64,000 nucleotides of DNA from Aquilaria yunnanensis (GCA_039654915.1 CM077595.1:89879501-89943500); one strand, 5' to 3'. Counted from the first letter of the stretch, positions 24,780 to 37,754 are shown. A program made the numbers and translations. The notes: a model not told the origin generated them from the letters alone.

Positions 24780-25748
24780 AACTATAAAAATATTACAGAT
24801 ATTTGAGACCACCTAAAATAGAATCTATTAGAAATAATTTGAGAAAGAGATTAATAACTTCTTAAAATTTTGAGAAAATTTGGGAAATTAATTTAGAACT
24901 TCCTAAAAAGTGAATAAAGGTAAAGAAAGATGTTAACTTGTTAAGGGATAAGGTAGCGTGGAATCTTGCATGTTGTTTCACAGTTACTTATGCGGCTATC
25001 AAGCTTTTACATTTTTTACAATCAGCCCCTAAATTATTTTTATATTCATAGATACTAAAGTGCTAAGTCCTCATGGGACAATGGGAACAGTTTCGTTCAG
25101 CTTCTACAGCTTCTATATATATATTGGAACCCGTTTTATAGTCCTGCTGAAAAGATAGAAAAACGGATAAATTATATGAAACGCCAACTGTTTGTGTATG
25201 ATAATATTGGCTGTCCTTAAACTTCAAAATTAGGCATTTTCACCACTTTGAACCCATAAAAACAGAAGATGTCTTAAATTTTTTTCTTTTACGTTTTAGA
25301 TTTCTGAATTTTCATGAGTTATAGTCATGACTCGAGTTTGAGTTTAAATCCAAATACAATGCCTTAGTTAGGGGTATAAATAGGCTGGGTGGAGCCTAAG
25401 CCTACTATGCTCAAGCTTGATCTCTTAAGTTGTTGGTATTACCTGGGATCGAGCTCAAATTAGAGAAGGTTGAATAAATGTTAAGTAATATGTTGGAAAC
25501 AATTTGAGACAGAGATCAGTAACCTTTTATCATTTTGAGCAAAATGAAGAAATTAATTTAGAACTTCCTAATTAAAAGTTGAATAAAGCTCAAGTAAGAT
25601 GTTAAGGGACAAGGTAGCTTGTATATAGTTTCGCAATTACTTATTCAATTATCAAGCTTTTACATTTTTTACAATAAGCCCCCTAAATTATTTTATATAC
25701 ATATATACTAAAGCTTCAAGTGCTAGGAACAATTCCTTTCGGCTGTTA

Positions 25749-25802
<54 letters not shown>

Positions 25803-26045
25803 GGAACCATTTTTTTATAGTTTCGGGGTTTAGATGATAGCAAAAATAAAAAATGGATAAATTACATAATAGGTCATCTGTTTGTGTTTGATCATATTTG
25901 TTGGTGGTTGATCCTCAAACTTTAAAATCAAACATTTTTGCCACATTATCATAAAAAAAAACTCAAGACATCCTAAATTTTTTTATTTTTGCGTTTTAGG
26001 ATAGAACTTTCATGAGTTACAATCATGACCCAAGTTTGTATTTAA
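24780..26045. repeat. Direct duplication of about 0.5 kb, with a (TTA)n tract
   Basis: About 24,780-25,340 and 25,490-26,060 share the same order of phrases: 'atcaagcttttacatttttt', 'cccctaaattattttta', 'gtttgtgt(a/t)tgat(a/c)ata' and 'cattttcaccac'. The second copy holds a TTA microsatellite of about 49 bp at 25,753-25,801. No gene is seen. Confidence 0.65.
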
Positions 26046-26455
26046 ATCCCAAATTCATTGCTTTTGTCTTATGTCATATGTTTCTATTTACTGAATTCGT
26101 TACCAACAATTTTGAAACTCTTGAATGTTTTTAAAATCTTTGAATCGATCAATGATTTAGCTTGAATTCATAACTTTTTAAAAATATTTTTCTATAAATG
26201 TAAGTATGAAAAATTAGTATTTTTGTTTATCAACTTACAACGTAGTATGGGCCAATCACTAGTTTTCATTTATTTATCAAACTTTTCTCAATTATGCACG
26301 ATTAGCAACTAAGTACATAATTGAAAATCAACGAGCTCCAAACTAAAGCTACAAATACTTTTAGAATATTAGAATAATATTATTAAAGCTACAAATACTT
26401 TTATAAAAGTAACTTAACGAAGAAAATGTGGCAGGAAATAATTGAATTTTTAGGT

Positions 26456-29400
26456 TGTTGACACCCAATTTCGTCCGACCATAAAAAATTTTTTTAAAAG
26501 AAATTAAATAAAAGAAATTCAATAAAAAAAATTATTATTTTTATTATTATTATTATTACTAAAAATTTTAATTAGTTTAAAATACATTTTTGTTTTGTGA
26601 AGATTTGATTTAAAATGATATATGTGTGTATTTGAAAGAAAAAAAGAAAACTCCAAAAAAATGGCAAAATTTAAAAGTTTGAGGTAAAAATGACAAAATT
26701 AAGAAGTTTCGGGAAAAATTGACAAATTCTGAAAGTTCCAGGAGCATTTGGTAGTTTGTCACATGAATTTTTGGGTCGACCGACGTTTCTGGCCCAAATT
26801 GACAGAAAACGACAAAATTGTCAAAATCAGAAGCTTCAGGAACTTATCCAGAAGCTGAGAGACGTAAAGGACTGAAATTGTCATTTTACCAATTTAAAAG
26901 ATAAGTTTGAAATTTTTTATTAATTTGTCCATCAACATTTCAGCCAAACTTCCTCTATAAATAGGCCTTCAAATTTAGTGCTGAATACAGAAAAAAAATA
27001 GAAAAAAAACTTAGAACTCCGTTTTAAAAAAAGAGAAAATTACAGCCCTTAGCCCCAGCCCTCTTCCCTTCTTCCCCAGAAAGCCAAATTTTTTTTTTCA
27101 CTACTGTTCCCTCTCTCTGTCTCTCTCTCTCTCTCCGCCGTGCCCCTCGCCGCCCTACGTCGTTCGCCACGTTCGCCGCCGCCGTGCCCTCCCCTCGCCG
27201 CACCTGCCGCCGCCGCGCTCGCCCTCGCCGCCAGCCGCCCGCGCCGTTCCCCCGCCTCGCCTTCCTTTTCCCCTCGGGCCGCCCCTGCCCGCCGCAGCGC
27301 CGCCCTCGCCGCCGGCCGCCCGTGCCCCACGCCGTCGTCCCCTGCCCCTGGCCGCGCAGCCAGCTGCCCCTCCCCTTTCCCCCTCGCGCCGCGTCGTCGT
27401 TCTCGTTTCCCAGGAATTCAAAATTTTAATTCAAAAGGGTAAACCCCTGTTTCACCCATCATCTTTTCAATTTCTTTCTATTAAGTCACTAACCTTTTTA
27501 TTTTGTCTTTGCAGAAAATTAATTAATTAACTCTTTTATTTTTTTACTTGTTTATTTATTTGTTTATTATTGTTATTATTACTAACCTTTTTCTTTTTTT
27601 GTTGTTATTAACAACTAACAACTAACTTGCTAATTTTTACTAACCTTTATTATTATTGTTGTTAATAATTAATTAAATTGTCTAACTTTTATTATTGTTG
27701 TTAATTAATTAATTTAATTAACTTGGTTAATTAACAATTAATTAATTTGGCTAACTTTTATTATTGTTGTTAATTAATTAACTTGACTAAATTTTTATTA
27801 TTGTAATTAATTAATTAATTTAATTAACTTGGTTAATTAACAATTAATTAATTTGGCTAACTTTTATTATTGTTGTTAATTAATTAACTTCTAACTTTTT
27901 ATTATTGTTGTTAATTAATTAATTTAATTAATTTGGTTAATTAACAATTAATTAATTTGGCTAACTTTTATTATTGTTATTAATTAATTAACTTGGCTAA
28001 CTTTTTATTATTGTTGTTAATTAATTAACTTGACTAACTTTTTATTATTGTTGTTAACAATTAATTAAACTTGGCTAATTTTTATTATTGTTGTTAATTA
28101 ATTTAATCAACTTTGCTAACCTTTATTATTATTTATTTTTAAAGTGGATGGCCAAAAAGCCCCACTTTATTTTATTTAATTCACCTTTACCCTTTACTAA
28201 TAAATAAATAAATGAAAATTAAAAGAAGGTTATTTTGTAATTAATTATTAAGGCTAATAAAAAATCATTTTTAAAAGCCAATTATTTTTATTTTTTTATT
28301 ATTTCTTTAAAAATAACAAAGTTGACCTTTTATTCCTTTTTGTTAAAATTAATAAATAGAAATAATTAAATAATTCTAAAAAAAATATACAAATCAATTC
28401 TTTTTAAACATATCTTTAAAATTAAAAATTCAAGAAAAATCCAATAAAATTATAATTAAAATTAGTAATTAATTAAATAATTAAAATTTAACAAAAATTA
28501 AAAATCCATGACCAAATGATCCGCCAGGATCCATGGCTTGGAAATATTTTTAAATAAAGTATATAAATAATTAAATTAATTAATTAACAACAATAATAAA
28601 AAGTTAGACAAGTTAATTAAATTAATTAATTAACAACAATAATAAAAATTAGCAAAGTTAGTAAAGTTAGATGTTAATAACAATAAAAATAAAAGTTAGT
28701 AAGTTAGTTGAGGTAACAATAATAAGGTTAGTAGGTTAGTCATAATAATAATAATAATAAGGTTAGTCATAATAATAATAAGGTTAGTAAGTTAGTTATA
28801 ATAATAAATAATAATAAGGTTAGTCATAATAATAATAAGGTTAGTAAGTTAGTTATAATAATAACAATAAAAAGAAGGGTTAGTAATAATAACAATAATA
28901 AACAAATAAATAAACAAGTAAAAATTAAAAGGGTTAGGAATCAATTCTGCAAGAACAAAATAAAAAGTCAGTGACTAAAGTGAAAGAAATTGAAAAGATG
29001 ATAGGTGAAACAAGGGTTTACCCTTAGAAATCAATTTTGAATTTCTGGGAACGAAAGAAACAGACGCGCGCGCAGGGGGGGAAGGAGGGGCAGCTGGCGG
29101 CGGGGTGGCAGCGCGGCCAGGGGCAGGTGGGGCGGCGCGACGGCAGCGTGGGGGAGCGATGGGCGGCGGCGGGACGGCGTGGAGCGACGGGCAGCGAAGG
29201 AGAAGGAAGAAACAGAAAAAAAACGGAGGAAGAAGATGGTCTATACGTCAGAATAGAAACTTTTGGGATTTTCTGGGAAAAGGAAAGAGGGCCAGGGACT
29301 AAGTCTGTAATTTTTATTTTTTCTAAAACGGAGCTCTAAGCTTTCTGTCTATTTTTTTTCTGTGTTCAGCACAAAATTTGGGGGGCTATTTATAGATGAA

Positions 29401-29877
29401 GTTTGGCTAAACTGTTGATGGATAAATTAATAAAAAATTTCAAACTTATCTTTTAAATTGGTAAAATGACAATTTTAGTCCTTTACGTCTCTCAGCCTCT
29501 GGATAAGTTCCTGAAGCTTCTGATTTTGACAATTTTGTCGTTTTCTGTCAATTTGCGCCAGAAACGTCGGCAGGCCCAAAATTTTATGTGACAAACTACC
29601 AAATGCTCCTGGAACTTTCAGAATTTGTCAATTTTTCCTGAAACTTCTTAATGTTGTCATTTTTACCTCAAACTTTTAAATTTTGCCATTTTTTTGGAGT
29701 TTTCTTTTTTTCTTTCAAATACACACATATATCATTTTAAATCAAATCTTCACAAAAAAAAAATGTATTTTAAACTAATTAAAATTTTTAGTACTAATAA
29801 TAATAATAAAAATAATAATTTTTTTTATTTAATTTCTTTTAAAATTTTTTATGGTCGGACGGAATTGGGTGTCAACA
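26456..29877. mobile_element. Palindromic LTR derivative (two inverted Ogre/Tat-type LTR parts)
   Basis: It starts TGTTGACACCCAATTTCGTC and ends with its inverse 'ggaattgggtgtcaaca'. Each arm reads inward through the same modules: terminal sequence, a TATA box ('ctataaata' near 26,956; its inverse near 29,389), a GC-rich block (27,120-27,410 and 29,060-29,210), 'tcttttcaatttctttc', an AT-rich minisatellite of TTAATTAATTAA/GGCTAAC/TTATTATTGTTG words, and near 28,140 a hairpin containing 'ggccaaaaagcc'. The terminal sequence is the same as in the LTRs at 41,204 and 44,296-60,131. No matching 5-bp flanks were found, as expected if two LTR pieces were fused head to head. The GC-rich ORFs inside are compositional, not convincing genes. 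Confidence 0.75.
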
Positions 29878-30765
29878 TGTCCTCTTAACCTTTACTCGCA
29901 GAAACTTTACCCCCAATTTAAGAAAAATAAAAACATAAAAAAAAATAAAATCTATGAGATCAAAATAACAAGAACTCAAACATAAACCCTAAACTTAGTA
30001 AGATTCATCCTGAGATTTGCACCTTTGCCGTTGCTACTTCAATCAATAGCTTCGGTCAGTGAAACTAAACCCGGTCTTCATCAATAATTTTAGTGAAGGT
30101 AGATTGGTGTTTTCTTCTTTGTTCACCAACTAACCTTGAGAAGAGGACCTTGAAAGATCATAGGAGGGCATTGTTGCTAAAGATTGTTCAGAAACAAAAC
30201 AGATTCAAAACAGCACTCGGAATTGGAGGAGGTGATGGTGCAAAAAGTGATAAAGCCTGAGGATGAAGGGAAGGGTTGAGGATGAATCGGAGGAGGAGGC
30301 GGCCAACGATGGCAAATAGCAAGCTTGAAGCCAGAAATGGATAGGCACGAAGATGGGTCTAGTTCGTAGGCTTGTTGAGGATGGTTGTGCCACTTAGCCA
30401 AGAAGATGGCTCCCGCTGCACCCTTTTTCAAGCAACGTCCATCAGGTCGCGCACCTTCCACTCTGATCTCTGAACCTCATGCCACATCTTCAATTTGAGG
30501 AAGCCTCTGATGTGCATTTTTTGGGATTTGAATTTTGGTTTCAATTTGTTTATGGGTTTTGTTTTTGTTTAGATGTAAAAGTTAAGGATAAAGTTTCTAT
30601 CGATGAAGGTTGGAAGGGCAAAGTTAGTTAATTTTCCTTTTCTGTACTAATGGTGAATAATGAAGTTAACTTCCAATAGAGGCTATTGTAGGTTTTTGAA
30701 ACAGGAGGATACAAGTGTAGATTTTGTTATACCTCAAGTGGTTTTGGTAATTTTACCCATCACTT
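29878..30765. mobile_element. MULE-like element remnant with captured sequence
   Basis: The right end reads 'ggttttggtaattttaccc' (inverse GGGTAAAATTACCAAAACC), matching the terminal style of the element at 10,705-12,110. Near its left side 'aacctttactcgcagaaact' mirrors 'aaccttcatcgatagaaact' in the reverse complement at about 30,585-30,630. The outer left terminus is missing, perhaps removed by the neighbouring LTR derivative. The interior (30,020-30,480) is less AT-rich. Its minus-strand ORF (94 codons, proline-rich, containing RWPPPPPIHPQP) matches nothing I recognise. Confidence 0.45.
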
Positions 30766-30769
30766 TTTC

Positions 30770-31848
30770 TATTTAAAAGGTAATGTTGATAAAAGTGAAG
30801 ATTAAGAAAGGAACATGTATACGTCATACTAACTAAGCACACCTTAAAAAAAAACATTACAAAATATACTATGAAAGCCTATTCTACATTCTCACATTGT
30901 TCTCCCTAGCCCTAGGCCCACATTCTGGTGGCAAATGAGCGAAACCAGTTAGAATTTGCAGAAATTATTCTACGATCGACTCTTACACCCTCAAATCTTC
31001 CACCTAATTCCACTTTTGGTGGTAAAGAAGAGAAACTAGTTAGAATTTGAATTAAATAAGAAACCTTAGCGGGGGGAGAGAAAATTCATCTCAATAGCAT
31101 TTTCGTGAAGAGAATGTTATACATGCAACAAAGATATTACAACTCTTCATTGAATGATGTGGAATAATTATTTGAAGTGGAATATGCGTAAAATGCACTT
31201 AAATGTTTTTGAACTAGTTTATATGTACGGCATATATGGATTCAAACTATAGAGAAAATAAAAAAATATGAAAAATGAACTAGAAAATTGAATGCCTAGT
31301 ATGAGCCTAGGTTAACAATATATAGAAGAATAAGAAGTATATGATACCTGCATGTTGTGAGAATTCAATCGGTTGTAATATTTTGAGATAAATTCTAGAT
31401 ATATCATTAGGTCAATTTCAAAATATAAATATTTTTAGAACAGATAATTTGAAGTATAATTTTAAAGTAATAAATATATTTTTAAATTCTCATTTGAAGT
31501 ATAATTTTTTTTAATTTGAATCAACTCAGTTTAATTTTTATTTTTATTTTGCTTATATTTTTTAATCAAATAACACTGCTATGATCTTTGGTTTTTTTAA
31601 TAAAAATATGATCTAGTGACCACATTTCAGCTATTTTGTGAAGATTCTCACAATAACTTGATTCTATCTTATCAGCTTTAATGTCACCTAAATCACTGCC
31701 AGTACCGCTTAAGCCTCCTATATTGGAAGAAAAATGAAAGTGAATAGGCCAAATATGAAATTATAGCCTTCTATATATTAAGGCTTAGTATTATTTATAA
31801 AGTATTTAATTTTTCTGGATTTTTTTCTTACCTAACCTAAAAAATAAA

Positions 31849-31924
<76 letters not shown>

Positions 31925-32600
31925 GCATTTTAAAAGTAAATAATCTTCATGTACAAAATATAACTTTATTTTTTTAATCTCCACCAATTGCAATGTAAAA
32001 CTTGACCCTAATTAATTAGGATATAAAAGAAAACTTTTGTCCCAGTAACTTGAAGTGTCGAATTAAGTATCATGGATTTATTGAAAATTTCAATAAAAAA
32101 TCTCACTCTATTTATCTTGTAGTTATAGTTCAAATAAAATAGGTATATATTTGGTTGTGTTATTTTCCTTATGTATCTGAAATTTTCAATCAAATTAATA
32201 TTAGATAATTTTATATTCAAATTTTCATATCAAATATTAAATATATAATCATTTCAAAAACTAGATAATATCATAATATTTAATTCAAAATTTCTTTGTA
32301 AGTAAAAATTTGCTTCTTTGACCACTATGAGTCGCCATCATATTACATTAGAGGGTCAGTAGTATATGCGGTAAACTATTGAAAAAAATTTACAATTAAT
32401 TTACTAAAAAGAATATGCCACATGTCAGTTCCACAATCTCTCTTATTAAAGAGAAGTCAAAATTATACTTAGAAGTATCCTATTTTATATATGCATTTAG
32501 ATTTTTCTTTTATAATTACGTATCAAACAAAATTTTTTGTTAGCACTATTTTTTTCCCTAATAAGTTTTTTCCATTTCTTATGGATATCTATTTCAAAAG
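30770..32600. other. Intergenic, with a (TAA)n microsatellite at about 31,852-31,921
   Basis: AT-rich, with no convincing gene. The TAA tract is about 70 bp long and nearly perfect. Confidence 0.5.
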
Positions 32601-32609
32601 TTATTATCA

Positions 32610-33262
32610 TAGTGTTACATACTGTGGTATACCGTTTACCACGGGTACGCAGTACGCGGTACACATATTTTTACATTTTATCATTTTATTGCACGGTATT
32701 TTGCGGTATATCTCATACCGCTTATTTTTTATATACATTTTGTCAAAAAAATGTGCGGTATACCACAAAATACCACGTAGTATGTACTGCGGTATTTTAT
32801 TTTTCACGGCTATTTTTTTTCCAATTTACATAAAAAAAATATCATAAATATGTAAAAAAATTAAAATATAAATAATGCATATATCATAAAATAAACATTT
32901 TATTTTATTTTTTTATTACTTTTCTTAATTAATATAACAATTTAACGGATGGTAGCAGCTTAAAAGTCCCTATGATGTTAAATAATATCCCCCAATTGGA
33001 TATTTGGTATATACTACCCCAACTGAATATCTTCTAGCATATATATATATTATTTATATTTGACAAATTATGATGAGAAAAATTAAAATATATATAAAAT
33101 GTCTAAAAATAAATTATTAAACAAATTATGTCATCTTAAAATAATATTCTAACATTTATTTTTTTTATGAAAACAGTAACGGTATGCGGTGTGATATACT
33201 ATGTGATATACCCTAAAAATTCTGTATGTGGTATACCTAACTGCAACGGTATTTAACACCTT
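32610..33262. mobile_element. AT-rich TIR repeat of the 'GGTATACCACAAAATAC' family
   Basis: The left part reads 'gtgttacatactgtggtata' and the right end reads 'ggtatttaacaccttgg', which are approximate inverses. 'gcggtataccacaaaatacc' is shared with the older copy at 9,190-9,930. The short ORFs on both strands are by-products of the inverted structure. Confidence 0.5.
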
Positions 33263-33599
33263 GGTTATTATTATGAAAAATACGTTGGTAAATGGAAAAA
33301 AAATCAAAGTCGGCATTTTTTCAGAGAATAAAAGTAGCCAATTACTATTAAACCCTTGAAAAAAGGATCTACAAGGCTATTAGCTTACATTTTTTTTTTT
33401 TGGGGGTACAGAAAAAGCTAGCTATTACGTATACTGATATTGTTCATTTACAAATTAACGAACGATAACGTTTTTTGTTTATCTTACGTATACTGGACAT
33501 AAAAATACGTCACAAATAGTATCATTCTTTTGAGATCTATGGAATTTTTCTCTTCTGTTAAAAAAAAAAATTTATGTCTTTTTTTAGTACAAAAAATAA

Positions 33600-33869
33600 G
33601 GATAATTATGATTTGCCCCTTGAGGTTTAAGTAAAATTACATTTTGTCCTTTTTATTTAAAAAATATACATTTTACCTCTACATTTTTAATATAGTTTTG
33701 CATCAACTTCTGAAATTTTAATTTAGACTGTACGGTACTCATCTTTAAATAATTTCAATTTATATAATTTTTTTATAGGTAATTAATATTTAAAAAAATA
33801 CTATTTTCTATTTACAGATGGATAAAATGTAATTTTATCTAAACTCTAAAAGATAAATTATAATTAATC
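33600..33869. mobile_element. MITE with about 50-bp terminal inverted repeats
   Basis: The left end reads 'ggataattatgatttgcccc' with 'aaaattacattttgtcc'. The right end reads 'ggataaaatgtaattttatc' to 'ataaattataattaatcc', the inverse of the left. It is 270 bp and non-coding, and shares its ends with 61,816-62,247. Confidence 0.7.
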
Positions 33870-33896
33870 CTAAAAAATACTTAGCTAATATAAGTA

Positions 33897-34043
33897 TGAA
33901 ACGGAGAAGTAGTATTTTTTAAAAATCCTCAAAAGTGGTCAATGGAAGTTGCCAAGGAAAGGAGCATAGTATCAACGGAGAAATAATATTTTTTAAAAAA
34001 TCCTCAAAAGAGTTCAAAGGAAGTTGCCAAGTAAAAGAACATG
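33897..34043. repeat. Tandem duplication, about 75-bp unit, two copies
   Basis: Both copies contain 'acggagaa', 'tattttttaaaaa', 'tcctcaaaag' and 'ggaagttgccaag'. Confidence 0.75.
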
Positions 34044-34059
34044 GTGGTATGCATTAATT

Positions 34060-35186
34060 TCTCGAAAGTAAGGCTTGTGTCACTCTGACATGGTGTAGAG
34101 TAGAGCGCTGGCGTGTGATTCGTGTGAATTCCCTGGAAATGTCTGGTGGCCATAGTCATACACTTATTTAATTTATTTATTTTTACACTAAAAAATATCT
34201 TTATAAGTATAGTACTAGAATTTAAGAAATTATCTATTTAAATTTAAGAAGAAATCTCTCTGTTTCTTGAAATTTAAAAGGCATTAAGTCGGACTTTAAC
34301 AGTATGGTGGCGTACAATACACCAGTGGTTCAGTGGGATTCTATCCTAATTAATTAGATTTATGGTATCCAAACTCTTTAACTATTGCACTGCCAACATT
34401 TAAACTCCTTCTCTTTGTTAATTACGATAAAACGGTAATTAATTTTTGCAATAGTGAGTCACACGTATGCAAGCGAGAATCACAAATGTGTATTTTGTAG
34501 TACTTGGTTTGCTGATATTTGTTATTTGAAAGTTGTTGAATTATTTTGTCATATATACTTGTGGTTGTGAGAGTGTGAATACAAATGATGAGACCCTAGT
34601 CTCACCTACTTGATCACTTTCAAATAATTCAACCACTTTAAGCTCCACTTAATTACTCGCATGGTTACAATTTATATGAATCATTTCTTTTAATACATTT
34701 TCAAATATTTTTTTGTGACACAAGTATTTATTACACGGTAAATCAAATTTTTTAGATCAATAAAGGAGATTGAGTGACAATTTATTGCTTTTTAGAAAAA
34801 TTGTTCATCTTGAATATCTTAAAAATAGAAAATAACTCATACAATTTTTGGACGGAAAGAGCATAAGCTTAAATTAGTTAAATCAGCACCTAATTAATGG
34901 AACGCATATGTTCTCGTCAAAAGAAAAATTAAGACTTCACCTCATGGTTAAATTGAGATTTAAAGTTTAAACTCCTACTTTTAAATGTTGAAAAAATCTG
35001 TGTAGACCATAGAGTCTCTCAGATGACCTGTTTTTTATATCCCTATCATGGTGAAGTTTAACTAATTACTAGTATTTTTTTTTTTCCTTTTGGATAGGAA
35101 TAGAATATGGGCAGAAAATAAACGAAAAGACCATATATGTAACGATTAATATCTTATTTACGGGTAGTGGAAAAAAAAATCCTAAC
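34060..35186. other. Intergenic, no gene seen
   Basis: AT-rich with no supported feature. Confidence 0.5.
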
Positions 35187-35499
35187 AGCAACTTGGGGTA
35201 AATTACACCCGCTACCCCCAACCTTTAATTGTTGTCTCACTTCTAACCCTAATCTTCACTTTGTTCATTCCATATCCCTACCTCAATAAAATGTTTCATT
35301 TTGGCTCCCTTTTGGACGGAAATAGTTATCTCAGACGGAAAAAGCCACGTCAGTAGATTACTCATGGGAAAAATGCTTGTTTTAACCCTTATAAAAATCC
35401 CCTTTTGTAAAAAAAGCCTTAAAAATTTTAAATCTAACAAAAATTCAAGCAAACCTCTCTTATCTCTCATCCCTCTCCGGCGGCGCCATATTCGGCCTT

Positions 35500-35823
35500 T
35501 TCATCCAAGGGATTGAGGATAACATCAGCATAGGAGGGAGGCTCAATGCAAGAGTTGTTGTCAGAACCGTTAAGGTCTCGGTACGCAGACGGTGCGAGGA
35601 GTGGATGAGAATCGATGGGCGTAACGATGATTGGCGGCGAGAGCGGGTGATGTGAGGCGTCCGCAAATGACAAAATGGCATTCCGGTAATTGGAGTAGGA
35701 GCGGTTGCTTTGATTTCTATTGATGGTGCGATCGGAGGTCTCATCGAGCACGAGGCTCTCCAGTTCCTCACCGGAAGCGTAGAGGTGGGCTTCATCGAAG
35801 CCCTGTTTCTCGGAGCCCATCAT
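35500..35823 (-). pseudogene. Captured 5' coding fragment of a sorting nexin 2 (SNX2) gene
   Basis: The minus-strand frame starting at 35,823 begins MMGSEKQGFDEAHLYASGEE, continues with SNRSYSNYRNAI and HHPLSPPIIVTPIDSHPLLA, and ends with IEPPSYADVI. This is the N-terminal, pre-PX part of plant sorting nexin 2 as I recall it. Family proteins continue into PX and BAR-like domains of several hundred residues; here similarity stops near 35,500 and the frame ends at 35,467 in the element's inverted repeat. About 108 residues remain. The sequence just upstream of the ATG resembles captured 5' UTR. It lies wholly between the MULE terminal repeats, so it is a transduplicated fragment, not a functional nexin. 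It could still be transcribed. Confidence 0.75.
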
Positions 35824-35979
35824 CTTGAACCGAATCGAAATCAATCGAGAGACTAAGAGTTGAATAAAATCAAGAGGAAGCCGAATCGGAGGCAATGATG
35901 GAGGGGAAGAAGCGGGGATGGGTGAGTGGATGGGTGAGCGACGGGGGAAAGGGAAGCCAAATCAAGAGAAAGCCAAATT

Positions 35980-36065
35980 GCAGGCCGGAGATGGGAGGAC
36001 AGGGCAGAAAGGGAGGCCGGAGATGGGAGGATAGGGTGGAAAGGGAGGCCGGAGATGGCACCGCC
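35980..36065. repeat. GC-rich short tandem repeat inside the Pack-MULE
   Basis: 'ggccggagatgg' recurs three times at spacings of about 30-36 bp, with related 'gggaggac/gggaggat' words between. It appears to belong to the captured interior. Confidence 0.7.
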
Positions 36066-36359
36066 AGAGAGGGAGCAGAGGTAGGAAATGTTTACTTGAA
36101 TTTTTGTTAGATTTAAAAGTTTTAAGGCTTTTTTGACAAAAGGAATTTTTTCAAGGGTTAAAACAAGCATTTTCCCCATGAGTAATCTGCTGAGGTGGCT
36201 TTTTCCGTCTGGGAAAACTATTTCCGTCCAAAATGGGGCCAAAATAAAACGTTTTATTGAGGTTAGGGATATGGAATGAACAAGGTGAAAGTTAGGGTTA
36301 GAAGTGAGATATCAATTAAAGGTTGGAGGTAGCGGGTGCAATTTTCCCCAGTAACTTGT

Positions 36360-37740
36360 TTTGGTAACTATGTATGGTGATCTTCTTAACATTACAGTGT
36401 TAGATTTAACTTTTACGTTAACATCATTTTCATGTTTGGGTAATTCTACGACCCAGCAAACAAATCAGAAAACCTGTTTTTGATTTCCACAAATCAGCCT
36501 CTATCTACAATAACACAAAAATTGCTATCGGCCTAGATTGCCTTTATTTCAATATTCTTGTAAATTGTACTTAGTGAAGGAAACCGATAAAATTATAGAG
36601 GAGAAGTTACATTTTCATGAGTCTTTCTATCACACTTCCACTATTGATACCGTGCCAAATCAAGCTCAATCAGATTACAGGTGGCTGAATTTTGAACCCA
36701 AAATAATGAGCAATTCGCTATTCGGAAGAAGAAAATAAGGAGGAACAACCAGAGGAAGATGATTTATTGTTTTCTCCCCTTGAATCAATTTAGTTTGTTG
36801 CCATCTTGCCTGCCTCAAGCACAGCAGCTTGCTCCAAGAAATTGGTTTTTCGTTTCATACTTATGAAATATGCTTCTGCCCAAAGTAAAGAGTTTTTTTT
36901 TAACTGTGTTATTACAATAAAAAATGAATAAATAATATTGAAGTAAAATAAATCTGATGGTAGTGACAATGGAATGTGAGAATTAACATCGCCATATATA
37001 TTAAGATGCAAAGAAAATAAAAAAATATACTAAAATAAGAAACTTTGAATATTAACTCTATTTAGTGTTGCGTGATGCAGAGAGCCTTCGGTGCTTCCGC
37101 AATTGAAGAAGAAAAATAAATGCACTACGCGTCTTCTTTTTTTGTTTTTTTTTTTGGGGGGGGTACTCTGAAGCAATTATAGATAATGATACTAGAGAAT
37201 TATTGTAAAGATTGAGAAATAATATTGTCTATTTTTAAAAATTTAGAAGGCATTCAAGTCACAATCTGAACCAGCGCTTTGGAACAAAATGCAGTTGACT
37301 TAAAATCAGCTCATACCATCAGAAACCAAATGACGGTCAAAACTCAAAATTTCTTATAATATATTCTTGAATTCATTTAAGACGTGGGCAAAACTCATAT
37401 TGGAAAAGAGTAAGGTCCATGGGTTCTTTTTATAGGAACTATATTTTTATTTATTTTTGTTTCTAATTGGTCGGGTGCTATTTTACCCTGAAAAATTACA
37501 GAATTACCTCGCGGAGGTCCAAAACAATTCTACCACGGGCAAATTAATTAATTACATAGATCTGTACCAATATTTATTTAGTTCCGTACATTTAGTCATC
37601 AACTACAACTACAAAGTTGTGCAACCTCGTCGTCAGATATCATATATAGGTTTTACATTATCATTTCTTTAAAAAAGAAAAGGAGAAAAACAAACAAAGA
37701 TCAGTCCCGCTTATCTGAACATGCACCAACTTATACCAGT
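36360..37740. other. Intergenic, no gene seen
   Basis: AT-rich, with poly-T/poly-G runs near 37,137-37,162. The 66-73 codon ORFs here have no motif and no splice partners. Confidence 0.5.
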
Positions 37741-37754
37741 TTTGTTGGTTTTAG

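Larger units (their letters stand above)
35196..36349. mobile_element. Pack-MULE carrying a sorting nexin 2 gene fragment
   Basis: It has long inverted repeats of about 270 bp. The left begins GGGTAAATTACACCCGCTAC; the reverse complement of the right end reads GCACCCGCTACCTCCAACC. Both arms share 'gacggaaa', 'gggaaaaatgctt' and 'gttttaaccctt'-type words in mirror order. The flanks give a 9-bp target duplication with one mismatch: AGCAACTTG at 35,187-35,195 and AGTAACTTG at 36,350-36,358. Nine base pairs is the Mutator-like size. The interior carries a captured gene piece and a GC-rich repeat (separate entries). Confidence 0.8.

Noticed and set aside
27049..27442. GC-rich ORFs of 81-100 codons on both strands (Pro/Ala/Arg- or Gly/Arg-rich)
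   Set aside because: Stop-free only because the sequence is almost pure GC. Frames are open on both strands at once, with no domain and no splice or promoter logic favouring one.
26456..29877. Simple solo LTR
   Set aside because: Both ends carry the LTR start sequence in inverted orientation and the modules are mirrored. A solo LTR would end with the 'CCCGACGTTGCCACA' terminus and have 5-bp flanks.
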